DNA of 64,000 nucleotides from Campylorhamphus procurvoides (taxonomy: Eukaryota; Chordata; Aves; Passeriformes; Dendrocolaptidae). The stretch's first letter is position 1. Every line of letters starts with the position of its first letter. The DNA lies in the NCBI GenBank assembly GCA_013396655.1, contig WBMV01008402.1, positions 248,001 through 312,000 on the forward strand, read 5' to 3'. The notes beneath the pieces were generated by a model that was not told the origin of the DNA, did no database searches, and saw only the letters and a list, made by a program, of their open reading frames with translations. Positions 14,701-26,700 of the stretch are shown here, one piece after another. The translations under genes were made by a program, and so were the position numbers.

Positions 14701-17700
14701 TTGTTTCATTTCCAGTTTATGGTCAAAGACAAGAGCTAATTTTTCTTTCTTTATTTTTTCACCCTTATAGGGTGGATCCCCTACCTTAGTCAGAAGTGAT
14801 TCCTCTGCAAATGTAAGCAATGTTCATCAGCTTTTAAGTGTGCCCTCTGTTTGCTTTGTTGATATAATGGCTGGAGAGGACAAAAGAGTCAGTGCCTAAT
14901 AGAAGTCATACACTTGTGAAAATAATCTACCTTAGTTACATCAAAAATACACACAGAACATTCATGCAACACTCACTTTCTCATTCCATTTGAAATAGTT
15001 TTTATGCGAAAAGAAGTCTTTCAATGAAAAATGTTTATCAGAAATGCAGGTACATAACAGTATAAATATTTATTTGGGAGTCAGTTCCACTGGCTTTTTG
15101 GAATTCTGTAAATACATGCCCCAAGTACATGGATTTATGTGCTTGTATTCCTCTTAGATAATTTACTGCAAAAAAAAAGGTTAGTATTCATAGATCAGTC
15201 ATTTGATGTTGCTACTCTTCTCATAAAAATAAGAACTTTTTGCAGGAGAGATCTGTTTACAGCATTCCCAAGATCAGTTCTGTTCATTGTGTGTTGAAAA
15301 GTCACATATATCATGGGTGCTCTGTATGTGCTGCACTAAAGGGAAGAAAGACTTTTGGGTCTTTCTCATCTAGCACAGAACTCTGTGGCACTGTTACCAG
15401 TGTGCTAGGTGATACAAAACTGCCTTAGACACTGCTACAGAAATGTACTATGCAAACATTATTATTATTAGATAGATAGGACTGGTCTTGTGCTCCCGTG
15501 TAGGAAGGAGGAAAATCTATATATCTACACTCAAGAAAATACTCTTAACCACCTGTGTTCTACATTATTCATATTATTGTTTTCAGTATTTGTTTGCTTT
15601 GAAACTTCCAATTGGGACTGATTCTTTTTGGTGTTTTACGGACTTGGCACAGCAGTTCGGAATTGAGGTCTGTGCATGAAGACTGAGGGAACATAGTGGT
15701 AGTGCCTACATCAATGACTGCTGCAAACTGCATCAGTGATCATGAACTGATGTCCAGACTGCACACATTTCAGGAATGGTCTGCTCTGTTCTGGTCCCAT
15801 GGACCAAAAGTTCATTTACTATCTGAATCCATTAAGTGTGCCCCTAGAGCACATTCTACATTTTAGTTCAGTCTGAAAGGTGTCCAGTTAATTCACTCTG
15901 AGACCACCCCATGATGGAAAAACAAACTACAGTGAGTGGGAACTGTCCAGGCTTTTGTCTCCAAGGGGCACACATGATCGGTTCTTTAATGCATAGGTAC
16001 ACCCAGTACCTCACCATGGCAGAGCAGCTCCTGCATACTGTATGTGGGTCTTAGTTCTCCCCCAGGTACATGTTGCAGTTTACCTCAGACCATCATTTTA
16101 ATATCTTCTTTACAGGACAATTTTACACCGTTCAGATTCGTGATGAAGGACACATTTCTGGTGCATGTTTCACATTATGTACCAAACACAAAACATCAGC
16201 TTAGCAGACCTTGAGGAAGCTCAGAGTACTCTAAAGATCTGTAGTACTCTGCAAGAATTAATATTAAAACTTTATGTAAGGATGGTGCTCTTCAGTGCAG
16301 TGATTTAAACTGAAGCAAACTGCCTATCCTTCAGTCAAATCCTTTGAAGTGAAACTAGTATTTCCTTTCTGAAAGGGCTCTGGAGGCAGTCATTCTGGTG
16401 TACGAGTACACAGGAAATTTTAGGTGTATTAACAGAGTAGGGAGCATTATTTTTTACATTTTGAGTGTATTTTAAACCCAAGCAAAAAAGTTTAAAATAT
16501 AAATTTACATACTGCTATCCTCAAATAAGTTTTTCTTTGGAATAGCTCTTTTAGAAAAAAATAACTGGTTGCTTTGGCATTTGTTTTTTTATCCCAGGAC
16601 TCTTCTTCTGGAGGCAGTCAGTACAGTAGCCAAGTAAGCACTCTCTCCCAAAAGGAGAGCCACTTTGTCACTTCTGAAAATGATGGTTATTCATTCACTT
16701 AAATTCAGGTTTTATATAGGAACTTTGTATAAAGAGCAAAAGCTCAATAAATGAAATTCATCAAGTTTGATATGTCCTAAAAATTACACACAAATGGGTT
16801 TTTTAGCAAATAATGCCCTTGCTTTTCTGAAACTTGCATAATGAAGCTCATAAAAAGAAGATAGGTGTGGTGAAAGAATGAATCAAAAGGTAGCATTTTT
16901 CTTCCTAGTGGACCCAATTCCATCATAAAGAAAAACAAAACCAGTCTCTTCTCTTTAAAGAGACCTCTTGTATGAGTTTTCAGTAAACTTGCTAAGTTTG
17001 TCTTTCAGAGGCCCAGCCAGTATTTTAGCGCTACCTTTGACGCAGGAGTCAGCTTTCCAAATAAAGCATTGCCATTCTCCAAAAATGAACAGACTAAAAA
17101 CTGGAAACAATTCCACTTTAACCTTCCCAATAAGTCACACAAACAAAGCCATATGTCTTTGCCTCCCACCCTTGCTTAGGAACTCAGGTATTTCTCCCAC
17201 TTACCCTGTACAGCTTGAGCTCTACAAGTTCTTGAGTTATTAAAGTATAATGAAAGTCCTGCTCACCTGTCTTCACTCTTACCTTGCTCTCTTGCTCCTG
17301 TTGTCCTGTGACAGTCATGTTTTGTTTTAAGGAAACCCTACTGCAGGTAATTTACTCATTTGGTATTCTTTACAGGACTCATATTCCTCTGGAGCTAGTC
17401 AGTATGGAGGACAGGTAAGCTTTAATTTTAATATTTTATATTTTTATAAGCATTTGACTCATCCTAAGTAGAAGATCTCAATTTAAATATTTCAAGAAAA
17501 TTGACAGTGGTCTATCCTCTGTAGTAATATTGTGAATTCAAAGAAGACAAAAATACAGAGTTTATTCTGGGGTAATTGCACACAAACAGTCAAATAACAA
17601 AATATAGATCTCTTTGCCACTCAGCTCCACAATTTAAATATTCAGAAATAACTAATTTTCAATGTTTTTCCAGGGGCCATCTTCTTATGGAGGCAGCCAA

Positions 17701-20700
17701 TATGGTGGACAAGTAAGCATTAATAGTCCCCGTTCTTGTAGTTTTGACATATGCAAAGTTGTAGTTTATTTGTTGTCTACCTGGCTGTCTATCTTAGCTT
17801 TAATTTAATCTAAAAATGTCTCAGTAAATCTTTCTCTGTTGTGTTCTGGTGCCACTGTGAAAGAACAAAACAAGTTCAGATGAAGATTATTATTTAAGAC
17901 TCAGAAAAAAATAGAATGTGGAATACATGGTTGACTCAGTTGACTCCTGAAATTTGCAGGACTAAGGGTCATGTACTTCTGAAATAAATAAGTATTTCAT
18001 GAAGCTAACCAAAAATTTTTAGAACATCATTAAATGATTCTATGAGTCTATGAAATAGGTGTAAAAAAACTTTGTTTCCTTTTTTGTTTATTTTCAGGGT
18101 TCACCTTCCTCAGCAAGCAGCCAATATGGTGGACAGGTGAAAATTCTTCCCTTGTAATATTTACTACTTCATTGATAGTTCTCTGTGTAAAAGAACATTT
18201 TAAGGAGATTGGGTTTTGTTTGGTTTTTTTTTTTTCCCCCATGTTTTATCTAATTTGTTGTAGGAATATAGTAGTTATAAATATATGTGATACAAAGTCA
18301 CGGAAGTATTTTTGGTAAATGCAGATGAGTCATCCATTTTTGCACAGTCTGGTTCAGTCCACTCACAATTCTGCAGTGAAAGAAATTGGGCATTTCTCCT
18401 TCATATGGAGTATTGTTCAAAGGAGTAGAATGACAGATAATTTAATTCTTCTTTTGTTCAGGGTTCACCTTCTTCAGGAGGCAGCCAGTATGGAGGACAG
18501 GTGAGGATCTCTTCCTTTGTAGTTCTTATTCCAACACACAGTTCCAACATCAAAACAATACTTTTATATTGACTGAAAAAAATATTTTGAGTGAATTCTG
18601 TCAATCTGATAATAGATGATCAGGTATCTAAAGATGTGTATGAAACAATACAAAAACTATGTAGATCTGGTGCTTCTGTTCTATCAGAATAAACACAGTT
18701 CTAGCCCTGTTCTACCCTCCAACCTGCCCTGCTGCTGTCAGGGTTTCTTAGCTCTAGCAGTAAGGAATGGCTGGAAGCAGACTGCATTCCTCCTCTACCT
18801 CACTTCCTTCAGCAAAATGCCATGTCAGAGATGATGTTAGAGAAGCAGTATGTCTCAGAAGAGGAACAGGGCAGAAGGTCAGGAGTTGCTAAGAGGTGTT
18901 CCATGCCCTTGTGAAAAGAGAGATGATGGACAGGGTTCCTAGTGCTGCCTCGTGGTATAGCCTCTAATATGGAGTGACATCCCCAACAGACATCCTTGGC
19001 CTTTGAAAACATTTGTTGTCATATTTATTGGACAGGGGATTAGAGGACAAAGACTTTTTCAGTCCAAGTATAATCTCACAAAACTACATATGTATCCTAA
19101 TAGCTCATGATCAATATTATGGAAGATTCATATGTTGAGAACCTTCCCTAATTGGCATAGAACACATAAAGCAATAGGTTGAGCGTTTATCTTCCTGTAC
19201 TTTTCCATTGTGCAACACAGAAGGAAAATAGTCTTTCTTTAAAAAGCTTTTAGAGAAGCTTTTTGATTTGAGAAATAATTGGCACCTTTGCTTCAGGGTC
19301 CATATTTCCCAGGGGGCAGCCATTATGGAGGACAGGTGAGAATTGTTTTTCTGTTTCTGGGTTTGTTTTTCCGTTGCTCACTTTTTCTTTATTTTGTGAA
19401 AAATAGAATATTTTGTAAAGGAGTAGCTTATAGCAAAACAGTGTTTAGGCAGGAAAGATGAATATACAACTTTCTGCTGTGTCTGTCCACCTACTTTACA
19501 TAAGTGAAACATAGGAGGCTGCTGTGAGCACACAATGCAAGGCAGTGGCACTACTCACACCTGCCTGAAGCTGACTTTAATTCAAACTTCATTATTCTGT
19601 TTAAATAGCAGCCACTGTAAAGGCCAGTAGTTTTCAGTAGGGTTATAAAGTAAGTGTTCACGTTCCTGTGACAAATTAATGGAAGACAAATAAAAGTGTG
19701 TTTTTCTGTGACTGGTCATAAGTTAAATAATGTGCAAAAAATATAAATGCTTTCTCATTTCTTTAGGGCATGGCTTCTTCAGGAAGCAGCCAGTACAGTG
19801 GACAGGTAAAATCTCTACTTTCACAGTATCTGCAGTTCAGGTACATAGGGCATTAGGAAAACAGACCTGTATTTTTTGCAACATTCTGAAAAAGAATATC
19901 TTTAAGCCAGGTTGAGTGAGGACTGCAAAGCATGGGTCTGACTGGTGTGTCAGATCACAAAAGGAGAAAATGATACAGGAGCCTGTGTGACAGCATGGAA
20001 ATACCTCTGTAACAGATCATGGTTCAAGAAGCCCATTTTTTGTTGTTATGTTTAAGCAGAAGCAAATGGAAAGACTGAGGATCACAGAGAACAAGTGAGA
20101 ATGTTACTTGATAACACAGAAATAATTAGTTACTCATTTTTTCCAGGGCTTTTCTTCAGGAGTCAGGCAGTCTGGTGGACAGGTATGTTTTTCTTTCTCA
20201 GCACTGTTCAGTTCTCCTAGCATCAGGCACTCACAAATTGCTTTGTGTGGCTTTCCTTCATGAGAACTGTTTCCCTTCACACATTTCATCCAGGCTGAAT
20301 GTGGAAAGAGAAACACTGAATAATGAACCCTTGGCCACCTCTGACTTAGTTTTATCAGAGTAGAAATTATCTAATAAACCTCCACTGGAAGTCATCTTTA
20401 GTGTTTTCTGTAAAATCTGTAGCATGAAAGAGTATTGTGTGTATTCACAGAATCAGAATATGCTGAGTTGGAGGGACCCATTGGGATCTTTCAGTCTAAC
20501 CACTGTTCATGTGCAGGACACCCCAAGAATCACATCATGTGCCTGAGGGAATTTCTCAAACAGTTCTTGAACTCAGACAGGCTTGGCTTGTGATCTGAGG
20601 AAATTCTAGGTGCTCTGGAATACGCAGGGGGAAAAATAAAATCTGTATTACTATTCAGAATTTTTTACTCATCATTTTAGTGAGTAGGTTTTTACTGTAA

Positions 20701-23700
20701 CTTTTAAATGAGAAATTAGAAAATTATATTTATAAAATTGATCCATAAGTGCACAGCTAGCCTGAAAAGGGCAGTGGAGGGAGAAAGATGGAGCTTAGTG
20801 AGTCTATGAGCAGGATTTTATAGTCCATTTGCCTGCAGTTAGCAGAATGCAAGTCTGATTTATGAATGCAGAGACCTATTCCAGTAATAGACCCAGGAAA
20901 GTAAGTTTGGTTGTGTTTTGTACAGGGTGGGTGTGTGTGCCCCGGTGGAGGTCCAGTAAGTATTCTTTGTCTTTATATAATTTCTCATAGTATGTACATA
21001 TACTGGAAAATTTCCAAGGAGCTACAATTCTTGAAATAATTCTGTCTGTGAAATTCTATGTATGTTGAAAGCTTTTTTCATATTATGCTAAAATGAGCAA
21101 TTTTGAACCTGCTAAAGACAAAAATATTAAGTGCACAACTGTACAATAACTGCAGTATTTTATTCAAAACTAGCTACTCAGTTTGCGAGGGAGGCCTGGG
21201 ACTTTTCTAAGAATGTGTGTCTCAAATATCTCATTGGGTTTTGGACATGTGTGTGTAACAGTGCTGATCTTCTGACGGTTACTAACAGTATGATTGAAAT
21301 AGTGAAACTTAGATCTAAAATCATGGCCCCAAATGCTTTCAGATTGGAGCAGAGCAATGCATTTAAAAACTTAAAGCTATTTCCATTTTTCTGTGTAATT
21401 AGTATATTCCTTATAGCTTTGTAAATCCTTTAAAAAACCCAAACAACACCAAACCACTGTTTTGCTGAAATCAAGATAATTTACTTCCAAGGGAGGGTTC
21501 AGTTACCTGGTTTCTCAAAATTCCTTAGATGACTACTTCTCCTTCTTGGATTCCATAATCAAGAAAAACCACATGCTCAAGTATACAACTCATGGCATAC
21601 ATGCCACTACTGAGAATCAAAAGTGCTGAAAACAACCTATACATTAGAATTGAGATAAATAGAAATTATATTACTATATAATAATGTCACCTATATATAC
21701 ATTTTATATATATAAAACATATTATTGACATATAAATCAGCAGGACTCAAAACTACGTTCCTACTTGTTTAATCAAAAGTACAGTAGTAATCACACTAAA
21801 TAACTTGATCATTGCAATAGGTTAATACATTCTCTTGTTTTTCTCTGTGTGACACTGAATTTCATAGAGTAAACATTTCTATTTTTGTTGAACACAGGGC
21901 TCTTTTGGAGGAACCAACTACCAGGGTGGACAGGTAAGCAATTTGTCTTTAACATTTACACTGATTAGTTCCTCAGGAATAAACACGGTTCACTTGCCAT
22001 ATTTGCCCAGAAGCCATTAAATACTGAGTTCAGTTTAGTCACAGAGACAGGGATAATAATTCCAGAGAGTGCATTGGGCTCTTACTGAATCACTCTTGAC
22101 ATTTCAGTTATATCTTTCTATGAACTAGAGCCAAGATTTTACTTTGTAGTTATAGAAGCTTTCTTACCTTGAAAATTTACTGAAGAATCATTCACAGGGT
22201 TCATTTTGCTACATAAACCACCAATATGATGTGTGGATAATTAGTCATTCATCACTGCATTAGTAACTGTCTGAAGTTCTTCCAGATAATCAGTCATGAA
22301 TATTGTTCATATTAGATTCAGGACTTTTTGATGCCAGGTGCTCTTAAAAAAAGTTATTTATAAAAATTACACACTCTTTTTACAGGGTTCATCATATTCT
22401 GGCAGCAATCAGTATGGTGGACAGGCAAGCAACTTTTCTTTGTTTTCAGGATCTTCTTTCTACTTGCTACTTATTGAATGAAAAATATGATGCAGTGTAT
22501 ACTGCCAGTTTTTCAGTCATTTTACTCTTAATAAATATTTGAAAACAGGGACCCTCTCTCAGTAACTGAAATGGAGTTACTGAAATCGAGTTGAATGGAG
22601 CACAAAAAAACTTCAATTTAAGGAAATTCCAGAAATCATAATTCTAGTTGTTTTACCTCAGAATGCCTCTTATCTCAAGTGATAATTTTCATTAACCATT
22701 TTTCTTTATTTCTCATTGCTCTGACACCAGTTCAAAGTATGTTTTCTATGTTATTTTTCAATTCTATTAAAATGATTTTTATTATTTGTTTAGATTAAAT
22801 GTTTGGAAAAATTTGGCACAAAATATACTAATACATATTGCTTTGAAAATATAAATTCTGGTGTGTTGCACCGAATAATATCACTTTCCTCATCTTCAGT
22901 TGCAATTCAAGTATCTTACTGTAATCAGCTCCCTGAGTGCCTTCTCTCGCCTTACTAGTTTATCACTCATTCAGAAATCCTACTGGTGCAAATAGCTGGC
23001 AGATGTAATGGATGGCAGCCTAACAAAATGGACCTTGCTTTTCATTAGTATTATTGTGTTTGCAATGTTTCACTCTGCTGTAGTAAAATAAGTTAATTTC
23101 TTTTTACTCAGTTGGTGAGCATTTGAGTTCAGTATCACTCTATTAAGAAGACAATCTCTTGTTGTATGGAGAGGATTTTTAGCAGCTGCAAATCAATTTT
23201 TTTCCCAAATTACCTATTTGGAATAATAAGAATACTTTTACAGTAATACACATGATGCTCCCTGAACACATTTGATGTAGCAGAAAATCACAAATAAAGT
23301 AGATTTTTTTTTTTCTCTTGAAAGCCATATGTCAGACACTTTAGATCCATTTATCTATGCAACAGAAGTCTTAGCAGGTGTTTTGTCACTGTCCAATTTG
23401 CTACTTTCAGCTGTTAAGGAACTTAGAGGCATTAAGTCAGAAGTCTTTCACTCCATATTTTTATATTAATATACTTTCCAGATTGTTACTGAGAACTCCT
23501 GTTAAAAGTCTTTCTGTGATGTTTCATTCTGCACAGAAATAATAATAAAAAAAATAATAAAAAAGAGTAACTGCTGTTAATTTCCCCTTATTCTTTCTCA
23601 TAGGGATCTTATCCCTCAGGAAGCAGCCAGTATGGTGGTGGGCAGGTGAGTATATTCTCTTTCCATTCCATCACTCCTAAGTCTTTCCTAACATACTTTC

Positions 23701-26700
23701 TGGATCAGATGAGTTACTTAATGCTGGAAGATACATTAATTTGGCCATTTTATCAAGCTTAAATAGATGAGGTAATACCAATGGAAGTAGTTTCAGCAAG
23801 GTGAATAAAAGATTTGGTTACTATGAATTACTGCTCTCTGTAAAATATTCCTTTGAATGTACTCTAATCACCAGACTGTATTTCATAACACTACCTTCTT
23901 GGTTCAAATTGCCACTGCTTTGGTGTGCAGTACAGGGTGTAAGTTTTAGGTACCACACTTACTGTTTTTGTTCAAACAACATCCAGATAAGTTGGTCCCA
24001 AGTACAACACAAATTGTAGCAAGACAGTGATGAAGTTTTTTCATTCAATTAATAGATGTTTCATTGACTTCTTATAGGGCTTTTATCCTTCTGGAGGCAG
24101 ACAGCACGGTAAACCAGTAAGTAAAAAAAATTCAGTTACCTTTCTTCTATCTTGTACACCTTTCAAAAACCCTGCATCTGGTTAGTTATGGACCAGACAG
24201 TTTTCTGAGAATAACTTTAATATGCAAGGAGTGTCATGTGATTTACTTATCTGGATAGTCTCAACAAATGCAAACACAATATTTATTTTCACACAGTTCC
24301 ATTGCTTTGAGATAGCATTTTACTATGTAACTGAACTTCTAGTAATCACAGAATGAGATCACAGGATTTTATTTTTAATTTGTTTTTTGTTTGTTTAAGG
24401 AACTTCTGTATAGTTATTTCTGTTTAAATTCATAATAGCATACGTTTTGTCCTCAGGGCTCAGTTTTTCATTTATTTTATATGTATTTGTCTTGAGTATT
24501 TCTGGCTTGCATTGAAGAAACACTTTTTGTTCTTGAATGAAATAGTACATGCCATTTAACTATGTATATTTCCAACTTCTCCCTGCTATTGTTTTTACAA
24601 TGTAATTTGGACCTCGCTCTTGCCATTCAGTGGCAGGACATACAAATAAGCACACACAATGTTTTAGCTTATCTCTTATAGAAAAGATGTACCTGTTATT
24701 AAAAAGTTAATTTAATGTAACATAAATGATACATTTTCTAATTAGTCATAAAGGTGAGCCATTTTTTGTGCCGTATTTGATGGTACAAAAGATGGCATTA
24801 AAGACTGAGTGCTTGTAACATTTCCTGTTGTCAATGCCATTCAAATGAGCAGAGCCACTTTCACAGAAAACTGAATGAGATGCTTTCAAACATTCAATTT
24901 TTCTGTATCCACTTTTTTTTTCTGTTACCTTTCTTATTAGAGCTTTCTTCAAGTAGGAGCTGTAGACTGAAGGACTCTAACTCTGGCATTTTTTGTCAGT
25001 GGTGTCTTTTTTTTCCCTATGTAACCATAGACTGACGCTAGGTGAATTAATGTTTAATTAGACATTATTTTTTCCATTCCAAACACATCACAACTGTAAA
25101 ACAGCTCTTTTTTTCTTGAGAACATTGTATCAAAATTTCTAACACATCATCTGAAAGAATATTAGTAACAACAAGATGTTAAATATTTGTATTTCAGACG
25201 AGGTTTTCCCTGGGATTTTTGTGTGACTGGACACAAGACAGTGTTCATTCTCCTGGGGTCCCTTTTTCCATATAGTAAGAATATTTGAGTGCCAATAGAG
25301 TCAAAAATGGGTATCTTTTTTCAGGGTTCATCTTCCTCAGGAGGCAGTCATCAAGGAAAGCCAGTAAGGACATTCTTTTTTCAGTATTCCACAAGCAAGT
25401 TAGAAATATGGATATTGGTTTTTAAAATTGGTCGCAATAACGAGGGTAAAATTTAAAATTATATTACAGTAGTAAATGTCTGAAGAAAATTACAAAAAAA
25501 ATTGGAATATTTTGCTCAAACTTGAACCCTAGGATGAGGCAGCATTTATTCCTCCAATAGCAAGTTTTGGTATACTTTGTTACTCACAGGAATGATTGGA
25601 TCATTCTAATAAGAATGATGTATTTAAATATCAGGGTAACTGTTTAAGTTTCAAACTCTGTACTTCAGTCAATGACACACTGTTTTGGCATATTCCCCTG
25701 AAACTGGTCATGGAATAAGGAGGACATAGCTGTGCTTACTTGAGGCTACTCAGTTTAAATAGGGGGGAAAGTATAATAAAAATGGTAAAATCAAAGTCAG
25801 TATCAAAACTACTAACATCCAGGGCATTTCCAACACTGCTGTGTGCCCTTAAGAGCCTCATACTACAAAATTAAGTTGTTCCTAATTATTCTACAGGGTG
25901 GCTCTAGTTCAGGAAGCACTTATTCTGGAAAACAGGTAAGAATACTTTCATAACAGCATTTTCATTTTCTTTTCTTAGTAAACAAAGAAGCCAGGTGATA
26001 GGTAGAGCAATTTTGGGATGATTTGGTCTGCAGAGAACATTCTGTATTAGTTCCATTTGTATTAGAGCATATTTAAAGAAACCATGGGGAAAAACCAGCC
26101 TCAGCCTGGGAAAGCAATTCAGGATCACTTATATTTTAAATCTGAGCATGTTGTGTTTCATATTTCAGTTAGGGGGCCTTGTTACATTTTTCTGTCCTCT
26201 GTTTTTTCAATATCTGTTCTCTGTAGATTTTATAGGCTGTGCTCAGTGAATCTTTCACTCTTTTTTTTTTTTTTAATAAGGTACATTGTTGAGATTTTCA
26301 CTGGCAGGTTACCTAGTTTTGTACTTCTTTTTTTTTCAGTACTCATCAATTATTTAATATCTTTCAAATATGGGATGGAGAACTCTGTATCAATATGATA
26401 ATAGAATGAGAGAAAAATAGACTTTTGCCCTTCCATCCAGTGTAGCTGAAATTTTCAGATGTAACATGAGACAGAGTATGTAACTAAAACTATTTGTTTT
26501 ATCAATGCAAAGCAATTTTCCCCTTGAACAATTTAAAACCATTCTGTAGGTTAAGCTATTAAAATCTTGTTGATCACTGACAAAAACTGTGATCAAAACC
26601 ATTGAGTGGGAACAGTTGTAGATTTATTTGTTTGTTTGTTTTCAACAGTCACCTTCCTCTGGAGGCAGTCAAGTGGTAAGCACTTTTTCTCTTTGGAACT

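Noticed and set aside
16116..16160. Candidate exon DNFTPF... after a strong acceptor
   Set aside because: Both possible donors (gtgatg, gtgcat) are poor and the peptide is unlike the modules; kept only as a note in the intron entry.
17332..17346. 15-nt candidate exon ETLLQ
   Set aside because: Only 29 bases would remain as intron before the firm exon at 17376, too short to splice.
24457..24482. Exon-like start GGCTCAG after 'gttttgtcctcag'
   Set aside because: The nearest donor gives 26 nt, breaking the frame, and the continuing frame soon meets a stop.
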